Positions 9,817 to 17,977 of a stretch of 64,000 nucleotides of DNA are shown in pieces. Source of the stretch: Thermodesulforhabdus norvegica (GTDB lineage: Bacteria; Desulfobacterota; Syntrophobacteria; Syntrophobacterales; Thermodesulforhabdaceae); assembly GCF_900114975.1 (NCBI RefSeq), contig NZ_FOUU01000006.1, positions 62,001 through 126,000 on the forward strand, read 5' to 3'. The notes beneath the pieces were generated by a model. It saw only the letters and a list, made by a program, of their open reading frames with translations. It had not been told where the DNA came from and searched no databases. Position 1 is the stretch's first letter, and every line of letters begins with the position of its first letter. A program made the translations under genes and the position numbers.

Positions 9817-10710
9817 TTACACTCCTTTCCCGAAGATGCCTTTTGGAGAAATCAGCAGAATCAGATAAAGGGCTCCAAAGACGGCGAGCATTGTGTAGGC
9901 CGGGCTGAGGTAAATCAGGAAGAAGGACTGGATGAAGCCCAGGAGAAAAGCGGCCCAGGGTACTCCGGGAAGGTATCCCATACCCGCAAGCACCACCACA
10001 AAGAACGCAAAGACCGTGTAATCCGGCCCCATCTGGGCGCTTATGGAAAATATGCAGCCTATAAGCGCACCGGTCATGGCGCTTATGCCGACGTAGATCC
10101 CGTAAACATATGATCCCGTCCTCCCTGCATTAACCCCCATGAGCCCCGCCGCTTCCTTGTGCTGGGCAAGAGCCCGCACTGCAAGACCGAAGTCCGTTCT
10201 GTGGAGCAGGAAATAGAGCCCCATGGTGACGACCAGGGCGTAGCAAAGGCAAAGGCCTACAAGCCTTATTGTCGGTATGGTTACGAACAAGGGGCCAAAT
10301 TGCAGGAAAAGCGAACCCTCGGCAAGGGTTGAGGGTATGGAACGAGAATAAAATCCAAAAGCCGTAAGAGCCAATCCCCGGATCATGATGGCCAGACCGA
10401 AGGTGAAGACCAGGCCCATCAGCACGGGGTTTCCCCGTCGCCCGCTAAGTACTCTGTGGATAAGAGGCTGGATAAAGGATCCGATCATGAAAAAAACGGC
10501 AAAAATCAGGGGGAAAAGCACAAGAGGTTCCAGACCCAGCCATCGGCTCAGGTAGTATCCGAGAAAGGCTCCAAGCATTATCCACTCGCCTACGGCAAAA
10601 TCTATGACGTGCATAACCCCGTAGGCCAGCGAAAAACCTATGGCTACGGTTATGTAGATACCGCCTATCAAAAGCCCGTCAACAACAGCCTGAGGTAACA
10701 AAAAAAGCAT
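9817..10710 (-). CDS. livH: LIV-type ABC transporter permease LivH
   Basis: The partner permease to LivM, 297 residues, with about eight hydrophobic helices and the LivH block YGVMHVIDFAVGEWIMLGAF near residues 32-51. The contact loop FGLAVRALAQHKEAAGLMGVN is present. I chose the ATG at 10708-10710 (MLFLLPQAVVDGLLIGG) because it follows GAGAGG and matches the family N terminus. The frame stays open upstream to 10797, but that stretch runs through the livK-livH hairpin and is polar, so it is unlikely to be translated. Confidence 0.92.
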   Translation of the reverse strand: MLFLLPQAVVDGLLIGGIYITVAIGFSLAYGVMHVIDFAVGEWIMLGAFLGYYLSRWLGLEPLVLFPLIFAVFFMIGSFIQPLIHRVLSGRRGNPVLMGLVFTFGLAIMIRGLALTAFGFYSRSIPSTLAEGSLFLQFGPLFVTIPTIRLVGLCLCYALVVTMGLYFLLHRTDFGLAVRALAQHKEAAGLMGVNAGRTGSYVYGIYVGISAMTGALIGCIFSISAQMGPDYTVFAFFVVVLAGMGYLPGVPWAAFLLGFIQSFFLIYLSPAYTMLAVFGALYLILLISPKGIFGKGV

Positions 10711-10736
10711 AGGGAATACCCTCTCACAGTCCTGAT

Positions 10737-10779
10737 CAGGCTGCCCGGCAGTTGTGAACTCCCCGTACCGGGCAGCCTG
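10737..10779 (-). other. 12-bp perfect hairpin between livK and livH
   Basis: CAGGCTGCCCGG and its exact complement CCGGGCAGCCTG are separated by 19 nt in the livK-livH gap. It is GC-rich and lacks a following T-run. Position and form fit an mRNA-stabilising or attenuating hairpin of the kind that lets a binding protein be made in excess over its permeases (as at malE-malF). Function is inferred. Confidence 0.65.
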
Positions 10780-10786
10780 CGGTGTA

Positions 10787-12037
10787 TTATCTTTCATTCC
10801 AGGGTTTCAGCGGGTAAAGAGCAGGTGCCTCGGCATATTCAGGCGGACCGACAATCACGGCTTGACCTTTTTGGATCTGCACGGTCAGAGGAGTCAGTCC
10901 CACGTTGGCGTGGTAATACTCGCCTTCCTCCGCAAAATCGATTACCCCGTAGAAAGTGTTGATGTGAAGCTTCTCAAGGGCAGAAACCAGAGCTTTCCGC
11001 TCTTCGTAAGACAGCGGGGGTGTGGCCTTTATTTGGGCAAGTGCAACCTGGAAGGCGATGCCGGCAGCGGTGGACCCGGCCTGGGTATAATCGGCCGGTA
11101 CATTAAAGGCCTTAAGCGCGGCCTCTCCGTAGCTCTTTGCGTCGGGCCAAAGGACCTCTCCGTGAGTTGGAATAGTCGGCGTCCACACGGTTGCGCCGAA
11201 TACACCTTCTGCATCCTTACCCAGAGCTTCAACAAAGGCCGGCTCCGTCACTCCGTAGTGCATAAGAAGTGCCTTGGGCGTGTAGTTGATCTGTCGCAGA
11301 GACTTTACCAGGTTGATGAGTTCCTCGTCGTGACCCCCAAAGGCTATTATGTCGGGTCGTGTTGCCTTGGCAACGGCCATGTAAGGAGTAAGGTCCTGCC
11401 CCTGAGGCACGATATCGTACTTGATTATCTTTATCCCAAGAGCTTCGGCTGCGGCTTTGAAGGCCTCGGCCGTTGCCTTCGAAAAAGCGTCGTTGGAACC
11501 GAGAATGATTGCCGTTTTCGGAGGAGGCGTGAGAGACGCAAGGGTCTTTATAGGTGTTGAGCCCGTGTAGTTTACCGGAGGAATGGTTCCGAAGGTATAG
11601 AGGAACTTTTGTTTCCATATAAGAGGGGATTCTGCAGACCCCGTTATCATGGGAACCTTGTACTTTTCCAGAACCGGTGCACAGGCAAGCGTAACGCCCG
11701 ACGAATAGGGACCGAGCACGAAGTCGACCTTTTCCTGCGTTACAAGCCTTTCGGCGGCGGAAGCACCCACCGATGGCTCAGACTGGGCATCGGCGTAAAC
11801 AAGCTTGACCGGATACTTCTTTCCATCAATCTCTATCCCGCCGAGCCTGTTCACCTCTTCTGCCCAGAGATCGTAACCCCTCTTGGTTACATTACCGCCC
11901 GTGGCAAGATCGCCCGACAGAGATGTAATGACACCCACCTTGAAGTAGTCTCTGGTTTCATCGGCATAGACCCCGTAGCAGGTTAAGCCCAACAGAGCAA
12001 CTGCTACAAAAAAACCCATAACATACGATTTTCTCAT
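10787..12037 (-). CDS. livK: LIV-type ABC transporter periplasmic substrate-binding protein
   Basis: The periplasmic receptor of the importer, 416 residues, type I periplasmic-binding fold. It starts with a signal peptide (MRKSYVMGFFVAVALLGL, cleavage likely after ...GVYA) followed by FKVGVITSLSGDLATGG, the typical first strand and ligand loop. Further blocks: VDFVLGPYSSGVTLA and FGGHDEELINLVKSL. I chose the ATG at 12035-12037 because it follows GGGAGG and begins a proper signal peptide. First gene of the liv operon, read from a -24/-12 promoter at 12106-12122. The ligand could be a branched-chain, aromatic or omega-amino acid. Confidence 0.92.
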   Translation of the reverse strand: MRKSYVMGFFVAVALLGLTCYGVYADETRDYFKVGVITSLSGDLATGGNVTKRGYDLWAEEVNRLGGIEIDGKKYPVKLVYADAQSEPSVGASAAERLVTQEKVDFVLGPYSSGVTLACAPVLEKYKVPMITGSAESPLIWKQKFLYTFGTIPPVNYTGSTPIKTLASLTPPPKTAIILGSNDAFSKATAEAFKAAAEALGIKIIKYDIVPQGQDLTPYMAVAKATRPDIIAFGGHDEELINLVKSLRQINYTPKALLMHYGVTEPAFVEALGKDAEGVFGATVWTPTIPTHGEVLWPDAKSYGEAALKAFNVPADYTQAGSTAAGIAFQVALAQIKATPPLSYEERKALVSALEKLHINTFYGVIDFAEEGEYYHANVGLTPLTVQIQKGQAVIVGPPEYAEAPALYPLKPWNER

Positions 12038-12105
12038 ACCGAAACCTCCCCCTTTTAGGTTCGACTTCAAATCGGAACAAAAGGCCGTGGATGTGCCGAC
12101 AGCGG

Positions 12106-12122
12106 TAGCATGATCCGTACCA
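12106..12122 (-). promoter_or_regulatory. Sigma-54 promoter for liv operon (TGGTACG-N4-ATGCT)
   Basis: Read on the minus strand, TGGTACGGATCATGCTA gives a -24 element TGGTACG and -12 element ATGCTA with the correct 4-nt spacing. Transcription would start near 12094, leaving about 57 nt of leader before livK. Confidence 0.75.
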
Positions 12123-12188
12123 TGGTTTGCGGGCAGGTTGGCGGTAGCAGGGAAAGTTTATCTTTTAAAGGGTTAATCAACTCCTTTT

Positions 12189-12206
12189 AAATGCCCAAAT
12201 GCATAA
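12189..12206. promoter_or_regulatory. Second, degenerate copy of the activator palindrome
   Basis: AAATGCC-CAAA-TGCATAA keeps the full right arm TGCATAA and a partial left arm. It lies 19 bp (centre to centre) from the better site at 12208-12225, so both would face the same side of the helix. Confidence 0.5.
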
Positions 12207-12207
12207 T

Positions 12208-12225
12208 TCATGCACATCTGCATAA
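12208..12225. promoter_or_regulatory. Activator palindrome TCATGCA-N4-TGCATAA
   Basis: This differs from the 4871-4888 element by one base in the left arm and has the same 4-bp spacer length. It lies midway between two divergent -24/-12 promoters. The likely binder is the activator encoded at 3095-4870. Confidence 0.7.
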
Positions 12226-12302
12226 TCAAGATCGTCCTTTTGGGAAGGTTAGTCCGGAGCCTGTACCCTGTATTGGGTTACCTGACGGCACGCCCGGTCC
12301 CC

Positions 12303-12318
12303 TGGTATGTTCTTTGTA
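12303..12318 (+). promoter_or_regulatory. Sigma-54 promoter for aminotransferase operon (TGGTATG-N4-TTGTA)
   Basis: TGGTATGTTCTTTGTA fits the -24/-12 pattern with correct spacing, though -12 reads TTGTA rather than TTGCA. Start of transcription would be near 12330, about 50 nt before the ATG at 12383. Confidence 0.65.
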
Positions 12319-12382
12319 CTTCGAAAGCATAACGAATGAGGGTTCGGAGTAATGACCCTAATCTCGCAAAAAGGAGAGCGCC

Positions 12383-13693
12383 ATGAAGCAATCGCCTGTT
12401 GAGAAATCACTGCTGGAAAGGAGAATCTCCCAGGTTCCACCCGGTCCCTTTAATGTTACTCCCGGTTTTGTAAAGGAAGCCAGAGGAGCTCTGATCATAG
12501 ATGTGAACGGCAGGGAGATTATCGATTTTGCCGGAGGTATCGGCGTCGTCAATGTAGGTCACTGCCACCCAAAGGTCGTTGCGGCCATAAAGGACCAGGC
12601 GGACAAATACATTCACCCCTGTTTTCATGTGATGATGTACGAACCCTACATAGAACTTGCCGAAAAGCTGAACAGTCTTACTCCCGGTGACTTTCCCAAG
12701 ATGACCATGTTTGCCAACAGCGGGGCGGAAGCGGTGGAAAACGCCGTAAAAATTGCAAGATACGCAACTCAAAGACCCGCCATAATCTGCCTTGAAAACG
12801 CCTTTCACGGCCGAACGCTTCTGACCATGACGCTTACCAGCAAGATCAGGCCCTATAAGCTTGGGTTTGGCCCTTTTGCACCGGAAGTTTACCGTATGCC
12901 CGCTCCTTATTGTTATAGATGCCCCTTCGGCCTGAAGTATCCTTCCTGTGACGTTGCCTGCGCGGACTATCTCGAAGAGTTTTTTATCTCTCATGTGGCG
13001 CCCGAATGTACTGCCGCATTTATTGCCGAACCCATTCAGGGAGAAGGCGGCTTTATAACCCCACCTCCGGAATATTTTCCCAGGATCAAGAAGATCTGTG
13101 ACAGGTATGGAATTCTGCTCATTGCAGATGAGGTTCAGTCCGGTATGGGCAGAACGGGTAAGCTCTTTGCCATAGAACACTGGAATGTGGTACCGGACAT
13201 AATAACGACGGCAAAGAGCTTAGCTGCCGGAATGCCCCTGAGCGCCGTGACGGGACGTTCAGATCTTATGGAAAAGCCCCACGTTGGAGGACTCGGAGGG
13301 ACCTACGGGGGCAATCCCTTAGCCTGCAGAGCGGCTCTTGCCGTTTTGGAAATTCTCCTCGAAGACGGACTGCTCCAAAGAGCGAGCGAACTGGGTAAGA
13401 AAATCCTGCAGAAAATGAAGGCCCTCCAGGAAGATTACGAAATCATAGGCGACGTCCGGGGTATAGGGCCTATGCTTGCTATGGAGCTGGTCAGGGACAG
13501 ACATTCGAAGGAGCCTGCACCCGAGGAAGCGAAGAAACTGGTTGGTCTATGCTTTGAAAAAGGACTGATTATCCTATCCTGTGGGACCTTCGGGAACGTT
13601 ATACGCACTCTGATGCCCCTTGTAATAACCGACGAACAGCTTGATCGCGGCTTTTCCATCCTGGACGAGGCGCTGAAAGAACTGACCCGGTAA
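12383..13693 (+). CDS. Class III PLP aminotransferase, 4-aminobutyrate/omega-amino-acid type
   Basis: A 436-residue pyridoxal-phosphate enzyme that would move an amino group to 2-oxoglutarate or pyruvate and release an aldehyde or oxo acid. Visible: cofactor loop NSGAEAVENAVK (112-123), ENAFHGRT (138-145), EPIQGEGG (216-223), IADEVQSGMGRTG (247-259) and the Schiff-base lysine in TTAKSLAAGMPL (Lys278). Closest in pattern to GabT, but substrate cannot be fixed from motifs; 5-aminovalerate, beta-alanine or even a branched-chain amino acid are possible. ATG follows AAGGAG. First gene of a plus-strand operon with the aldehyde oxidoreductase 17 bp downstream, which suggests that the product aldehyde or oxo acid is oxidised next. 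Confidence 0.9.
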   Translation: MKQSPVEKSLLERRISQVPPGPFNVTPGFVKEARGALIIDVNGREIIDFAGGIGVVNVGHCHPKVVAAIKDQADKYIHPCFHVMMYEPYIELAEKLNSLTPGDFPKMTMFANSGAEAVENAVKIARYATQRPAIICLENAFHGRTLLTMTLTSKIRPYKLGFGPFAPEVYRMPAPYCYRCPFGLKYPSCDVACADYLEEFFISHVAPECTAAFIAEPIQGEGGFITPPPEYFPRIKKICDRYGILLIADEVQSGMGRTGKLFAIEHWNVVPDIITTAKSLAAGMPLSAVTGRSDLMEKPHVGGLGGTYGGNPLACRAALAVLEILLEDGLLQRASELGKKILQKMKALQEDYEIIGDVRGIGPMLAMELVRDRHSKEPAPEEAKKLVGLCFEKGLIILSCGTFGNVIRTLMPLVITDEQLDRGFSILDEALKELTR

Positions 13694-13710
13694 AGGCAGG
13701 AGGGGCAAAA

Positions 13711-15474
13711 ATGAAAGGCTTTTTTAAAAAATACGCCCTGATAGACCTGGAAAGAAAAAGGTGGAGTTCGGAAAATCTGGAGGATTCAATGCTGAAGCAG
13801 ACCCTTGGTGGGAAGGGTCTGGGTGTAAGCCTTCTTCTCAGGAGAAACCCGGCGGGCGTTGATCCTTTTTCTCCCGAAAATCAACTCGTTATAGCCCTGG
13901 GTCCGGCAACAGACACTCTTATATGGGGCAATTGCCGTTACGGGATATACACCAGATCACCGCTTACGGGGTTTTTCGGCGAGTCTTACTCGGGGGGTCG
14001 GGCTGCCATTCCGATGTCCCGAACGGGTTTCGATGCTTTCGTCATTTCCGGTGCTTCGGATCGTCCCGTATGGCTGGAAATCTCCGACGAAAAAGTGATC
14101 TTCCACGACGCCGCAGATCTGTGGGGGCTGGACACTTATCGGGCTCAAGATGAAATCAGAAAGCGCCTATCCGGCACGGATGCTGGAGTTATTGTGATCG
14201 GCCCTGCGGGAGAAAACCTTGTGCGTTTCGCCGTGGTGGAAAACGACTACTGGCGTTCTGCCGGCCGTTGCGGAATGGGAGCCGTTCTCGGTTCCAAAAA
14301 GGTCAAGGCAATTGCATTCCGGGGAAGTCAGACCAGACCGGTCGCAGATCCTGAAGGTATCCGAAGCTATGCCAGGGAGTTTCTGAAATCCTGCAGAGAC
14401 CACGGCGTGGCTCAGGCCTATCGTAACTACGGAACGCCCATGATGGTGGCTCTTCTGAATAATGCGGGAGGATTTCCCACCAGATACTGGGCCAGCGGAC
14501 ATTACGAGAAATGGCGGCAGATAAGTGCCGAGTTTATGGTGGAGCGATGCCGTGTTCGCCCCAGGGCCTGCCGCAACTGTTTCATGGCCTGTGGAAAACT
14601 TCTGGAGGTTCTTCACGGTCGGCATAAAGGGCTCGTGATAGAAGGTCCTGAATATGAGACCATTTACTCCTTTGGCGGCCTTTGCATGATCGACAGCATA
14701 GAAGAAATAGCCTACCTTAACGACATTTGCGACCGCCTGGGTCTCGATACGATAACGGCAGGTAATCTGGTTGCCTTCACGATCGAGGCGTCCCGGAGGG
14801 GAAAGATCGGGGAATCCATAGACTACGGCGACGTGGATAAGATTGCATCTCTTCTTGAGAAAATCGCCTATCGAAAGGGCATTGGCGACCTTCTGGCAGA
14901 GGGTATCAAAATAGTTGCTTCCGAATGGGGCCTGGAATCTCTGGCGGTTCACGTAAAAGGGCTCGAACCCGCCGGATATGACCCCAGGGCATTAAAGGGC
15001 ATGGGGCTTGCCTACGCGGTGAGCGACCGTGGGGCCTGTCATCTTCGATCTACCTTCTACAAGGCCGAGCTTTCGGGGATGATAAAACCCGACCAAATTG
15101 AAGGTAAGGCCGAGCTATTTATAGACTTTGAAGATCGTTGCACTCTTTTTGATTGCATGATTTTATGCCGGTTCTTCAGAGACCTTTACCCCTGGGAAGA
15201 GCTTGCCAGGATCACGGAATTAACCACAGGTGAATCTCTGACGAAGAAGGATCTCCAGAACATTGCTTCTTTCGTTACAGATCAATGCCGCTGGTTTAAC
15301 ATCCGTGAGGGTCTTACGGCAGAAGATGATACCCTGCCGGAGAGGCTTCTGAAGGAAAAACTGGAAGGTGGAAAATCGATTACGAGGGAGGAACTGGAGC
15401 GGCTCAAGGCAGACTATTACAGATTGCGGGGATGGAACCCGGAAGGAATACCGGGCAGAGCTATGATTTCTTAA
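13711..15474 (+). CDS. aor: Tungsten-type aldehyde:ferredoxin oxidoreductase (AOR family)
   Basis: Oxidises aldehydes to acids and reduces ferredoxin, using a tungsto- or molybdo-bispterin and one [4Fe-4S] cluster. The 587 residues have the N-terminal pterin domain (GGKGLGVSLLL near 33-43, GESYSGG near 90-96) and cluster ligands Cys287, Cys290, Cys294 (CRNCFMAC) and Cys486 (ILCRF), nearly the same positions as in the Pyrococcus enzyme. The pterin block GLEPAGYDPRALKG is at 417-430. RBS GGAGG precedes the ATG. Cotranscribed with the aminotransferase and UspA. It would supply low-potential reductant from amino-acid-derived aldehydes. Some AOR paralogs act on other substrates, so the exact aldehyde is unknown. 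Confidence 0.93.
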   Translation: MKGFFKKYALIDLERKRWSSENLEDSMLKQTLGGKGLGVSLLLRRNPAGVDPFSPENQLVIALGPATDTLIWGNCRYGIYTRSPLTGFFGESYSGGRAAIPMSRTGFDAFVISGASDRPVWLEISDEKVIFHDAADLWGLDTYRAQDEIRKRLSGTDAGVIVIGPAGENLVRFAVVENDYWRSAGRCGMGAVLGSKKVKAIAFRGSQTRPVADPEGIRSYAREFLKSCRDHGVAQAYRNYGTPMMVALLNNAGGFPTRYWASGHYEKWRQISAEFMVERCRVRPRACRNCFMACGKLLEVLHGRHKGLVIEGPEYETIYSFGGLCMIDSIEEIAYLNDICDRLGLDTITAGNLVAFTIEASRRGKIGESIDYGDVDKIASLLEKIAYRKGIGDLLAEGIKIVASEWGLESLAVHVKGLEPAGYDPRALKGMGLAYAVSDRGACHLRSTFYKAELSGMIKPDQIEGKAELFIDFEDRCTLFDCMILCRFFRDLYPWEELARITELTTGESLTKKDLQNIASFVTDQCRWFNIREGLTAEDDTLPERLLKEKLEGGKSITREELERLKADYYRLRGWNPEGIPGRAMIS

Positions 15475-15490
15475 AAATCTGGAGGCAGAA

Positions 15491-15892
15491 GTGGACCGAT
15501 TTACAATCGTCGTAGGCTACGACGGTAGCCGCACCTCGTCGGAAGCTTTAAAGGTTGCCATTTTCCATGCACGGCACTTCAACGCTTTTGTTCACGTAGT
15601 TTATTCCGTACCTGAAGGCCACGAAGGACGGCTCGAAGAAATAGAATCGGCCCGGGCATTCCTCTCTCACGCAGAGAGCATCCTCAGAGACAACGACATT
15701 CCCTGTGAGGTACATCTGTTGGTAAGAGGGTCTTCTCCGGGCAAGAACCTGGTTGAGTTTGCAAGAGATTGCAGGGCCGATGAGATTATAATTGGAGTAA
15801 GAAGGAGGTCCAGGGTGGAGAAGTTTGTTTTCGGCTCCACGGCCAATTACGTTATACTGCACGCACAGTGCCCCGTCGTGGCAGTTAAGTAG
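15491..15892 (+). CDS. Universal stress protein, UspA family
   Basis: A 133-residue single Usp domain. It starts ...TIVVGYDGS with the nucleotide-contacting Asp and ends with an ATP-binding pattern GVRRRSRVEKFVFGST followed by CPVVAVK. Start is GTG (15491) after GGAGG. Last gene of the aminotransferase-AOR-Usp set, 16 bp after aor. Such proteins bind ATP and modulate metabolism under energy stress; the partner is unknown. Confidence 0.88.
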   Translation: MDRFTIVVGYDGSRTSSEALKVAIFHARHFNAFVHVVYSVPEGHEGRLEEIESARAFLSHAESILRDNDIPCEVHLLVRGSSPGKNLVEFARDCRADEIIIGVRRRSRVEKFVFGSTANYVILHAQCPVVAVK

Positions 15893-16071
15893 AGACCGGC
15901 CGCTTCGGCGGCACTCCTTCTCACAAAAGGTGACGTTCCTCGGCCGCCTCAATTTAAAAAAGGAAAAGTCTTGCAATAAAAAAGAGTTTGTTTTTAATGT
16001 ATGCGGATTTGTGGCCTGTCTCCAGGGAGGGGGATCTACATCTATTAAATGGTCTCAAAGGAGGGAGTAAA
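15893..16071 (+). promoter_or_regulatory. uspA-etfB gap with UUCG hairpin and weak promoter candidate
   Basis: A stable short hairpin GCCGC-TTCG-GCGGC (15899-15912) follows the uspA stop but has no T-run. A weak sigma-70-like pair, TTGCAA (15971) and TAATGT (15995) with 18-bp spacing, precedes etfB. I see no -24/-12 element here, so etfBA may be read through from the aminotransferase operon or from this weak promoter. Confidence 0.3.
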
Positions 16072-16869
16072 GTGAACATTGTCGTGCTTCTAAAACAAAC
16101 GCCGGATACGGAATCGGTTATCCGTATTGCTGCCGATGGGAAATCCATCGAAACGCAGGACCTTAAGTGGATCATCAACCCCTACGATGAATTCGCCGTT
16201 GAGGCGGCTCTTCGCCTGAAGGAGCAACATGGAGGTACTGTTACCATCGTTAGCTGGGGGCCTCAAAGGGTTGTCGAAGCTATAAGAACGGCCCTGGCTA
16301 TGGGCGCAGATAAGGGATTGCTTATTGACGACGAAGCTCTCGAGGGAGCCGACAGTCTGGGCATAGCAAAGGTACTTGCCGCTGCGGTTCAGACCCTCGA
16401 GCCGGACATTATTCTTTGCGGTCATCGTGCCGTTGACTACGACCACAACCAGAGAGGTCCTATGGTCGCCGAGCTTCTCGGGTGGCCTCACCTGCCCCTT
16501 GCGGTATCCCTGGAGTGCGACGGCACAACCGTGAGAATTGAGCGCCCCGTGGAAGGAGGGAAGATGGTTCTTGAGTCCTCACTTCCCGCTCTCATCACCA
16601 TGGGCGGTTCCCATGCCGTCTGGAATCCCAGATATGCAAGCCTTCCCGGCATTATGAAGGCGAAAAAGAAGCCTCTAGAAGTAAAGAAACTGGCCGATCT
16701 GGGTCTTGATCCCGGCGAGTGCGGCGGTGCTGCGGCAAAGATTTCGCTGGTAGGCCTTGAAATGCCTCCGGAGCGTAAACCCGGAAAGATCATCAACGGG
16801 AATCTTGATACGGAAGGGAAGGCAAAAGAGCTGGTAAGGCTTCTGAGGGAAGAGGCGAAGGTGATCTAA
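16072..16869 (+). CDS. etfB: Electron transfer flavoprotein beta subunit
   Basis: The 265-residue ETF beta subunit binds AMP or a second FAD and, with EtfA, passes electrons from acyl-CoA dehydrogenases to the membrane or to bifurcating partners. Motifs: MNIVVLLKQTPDTES at the N terminus, NPYDEFAVEAALRLKE (about 36-51), and the adenine-binding region CGHRAVDYDHNQRGPMVAELL. I set the start at the GTG 16072, which follows GGAGGGAGTAAA; a longer reading frame exists upstream but lacks homology. Pairs with etfA 35 bp downstream. Confidence 0.94.
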   Translation: MNIVVLLKQTPDTESVIRIAADGKSIETQDLKWIINPYDEFAVEAALRLKEQHGGTVTIVSWGPQRVVEAIRTALAMGADKGLLIDDEALEGADSLGIAKVLAAAVQTLEPDIILCGHRAVDYDHNQRGPMVAELLGWPHLPLAVSLECDGTTVRIERPVEGGKMVLESSLPALITMGGSHAVWNPRYASLPGIMKAKKKPLEVKKLADLGLDPGECGGAAAKISLVGLEMPPERKPGKIINGNLDTEGKAKELVRLLREEAKVI

Positions 16870-16904
16870 CATCTGAAAAAATACGGGGGACAAGGAGAAG
16901 AGAT

Positions 16905-17891
16905 ATGGCTGAGTCTGTATGCATTGTTGCAGAGTTTCGAGATGGCGGTTTCAGGAGGGTTTCTTTTGAGGTGGCAAGTGAGGGTCGCCGGCTGGCCGAT
17001 TCTCTAGGGCTTAAGCTCTACGGAGTTGTCGTGGGGTCAGGTGTCGGCGATAAGGCTCAGGAGCTTGCTAAGTACGGCGTAGAAAAAGTTTTTGTAGCCG
17101 ACAACCCGGCTTTTGAGCATTACATTGCCGAGACCTATGTGCCCGCCGTGGCAGAAATGGTGCGCCAGTGCGATCCTGCGGTGGTACTTCTTCCGGCATC
17201 CATGAACGGTAAGGATCTGTCGGCACGGCTTGCGGCAAGGCTTGAAGCCGGTCTGGCCCAGGATTGTGTGGAAATCGCCGTTCAGGACGGCAAACTAAGG
17301 GCCAAAAGGCCTCTTTTCGGAGGTAAGTGCCTGGGCTGGTATGAATGGTCCGACGGTGAAGTGGCCATGATTTCCTGTCGTCCCAAAGTAATGAGCTGTC
17401 TGGAACCTGATGATAGCAAGCAGGCCGAAGTAGTTAATGTGGATGTAGAAATACCAGATGCCAGATCTCGGGTGGTAAGTGTTGATCTGGACACTTCAGG
17501 AAAGATTGAACTTACCGAGGCGGACATTATTGTATCAGGCGGGCGCGGAATGAAGGGTCCCGAGAACTTCGCCATGCTGGAAGAGCTTGCGAGTCTTCTC
17601 GGTGCCGCCGTTGGAGCTTCAAGAGCCGCCGTTGATGCGGGCTGGAGACCCCATTCCGATCAGGTTGGTCAGACGGGCAAGGTCGTAACGCCGAGCCTTT
17701 ACATAGCCGTTGGTATTTCCGGAGCAATACAGCACCTGGCCGGTATGGGCTCATCCAAGTACATCGTCGCCGTGAATAAAGACCCTGATGCCCCCATCTT
17801 CAGCAAAGCCGACTACGGTGTCGTGGAAGATCTGTTTAAGTTCATACCGGTTTTCACGGAAGAGGTAAGGAAGCTCAAGAGCGCAGAATAA
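16905..17891 (+). CDS. etfA: Electron transfer flavoprotein alpha subunit
   Basis: A 328-residue alpha subunit with the N-terminal ETF domain and the C-terminal FAD-binding domain. The FAD signature is present: SGGRGMKGPENF (about 206-217), GASRAAVDAGWRPHSDQVGQTG (about 238-259) and LYIAVGISGAIQHLAGM (about 265-281). No N-terminal ferredoxin extension of the kind found in some bifurcating ETFs. Ends in a strong intrinsic terminator. With EtfB it links beta-oxidation-type dehydrogenation to the electron chain; no acyl-CoA dehydrogenase lies in the window. Confidence 0.95.
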   Translation: MAESVCIVAEFRDGGFRRVSFEVASEGRRLADSLGLKLYGVVVGSGVGDKAQELAKYGVEKVFVADNPAFEHYIAETYVPAVAEMVRQCDPAVVLLPASMNGKDLSARLAARLEAGLAQDCVEIAVQDGKLRAKRPLFGGKCLGWYEWSDGEVAMISCRPKVMSCLEPDDSKQAEVVNVDVEIPDARSRVVSVDLDTSGKIELTEADIIVSGGRGMKGPENFAMLEELASLLGAAVGASRAAVDAGWRPHSDQVGQTGKVVTPSLYIAVGISGAIQHLAGMGSSKYIVAVNKDPDAPIFSKADYGVVEDLFKFIPVFTEEVRKLKSAE

Positions 17892-17903
17892 AGTTCCTTA
17901 CAC

Positions 17904-17934
17904 AGCCCCGGACTTCTTCCGGGGCTTTTCTTTA
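17904..17934 (+). terminator. Intrinsic terminator after etfA
   Basis: AGCCCCGGA pairs with TCCGGGGCT over a 5-nt loop and is followed by TTTTCTTTATG. It ends the etfBA transcript, although the acyl-CoA synthetase gene starts only 44 bp further on with no clear promoter of its own. Confidence 0.88.
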
Positions 17935-17977
17935 TGTTTTTCTCATTACAGGCAAATCAGGAGGGGAGGAGTAGTTT

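Larger units (their letters stand above)
12038..12382. other. Divergent regulatory region between livK and aminotransferase operons
   Basis: This 345-bp gap holds no gene. It contains, in order, a minus-strand sigma-54 promoter for livK, two adjacent palindromic activator sites in the middle, and a plus-strand sigma-54 promoter for the aminotransferase gene. The activator sites are about 90 bp from each promoter, a usual enhancer distance for sigma-54 activators. Confidence 0.75.

Noticed and set aside
15988-16071. N-terminal extension of EtfB
   Set aside because: No homology, and the GTG at 16072 has a strong ribosome site and the usual family start.
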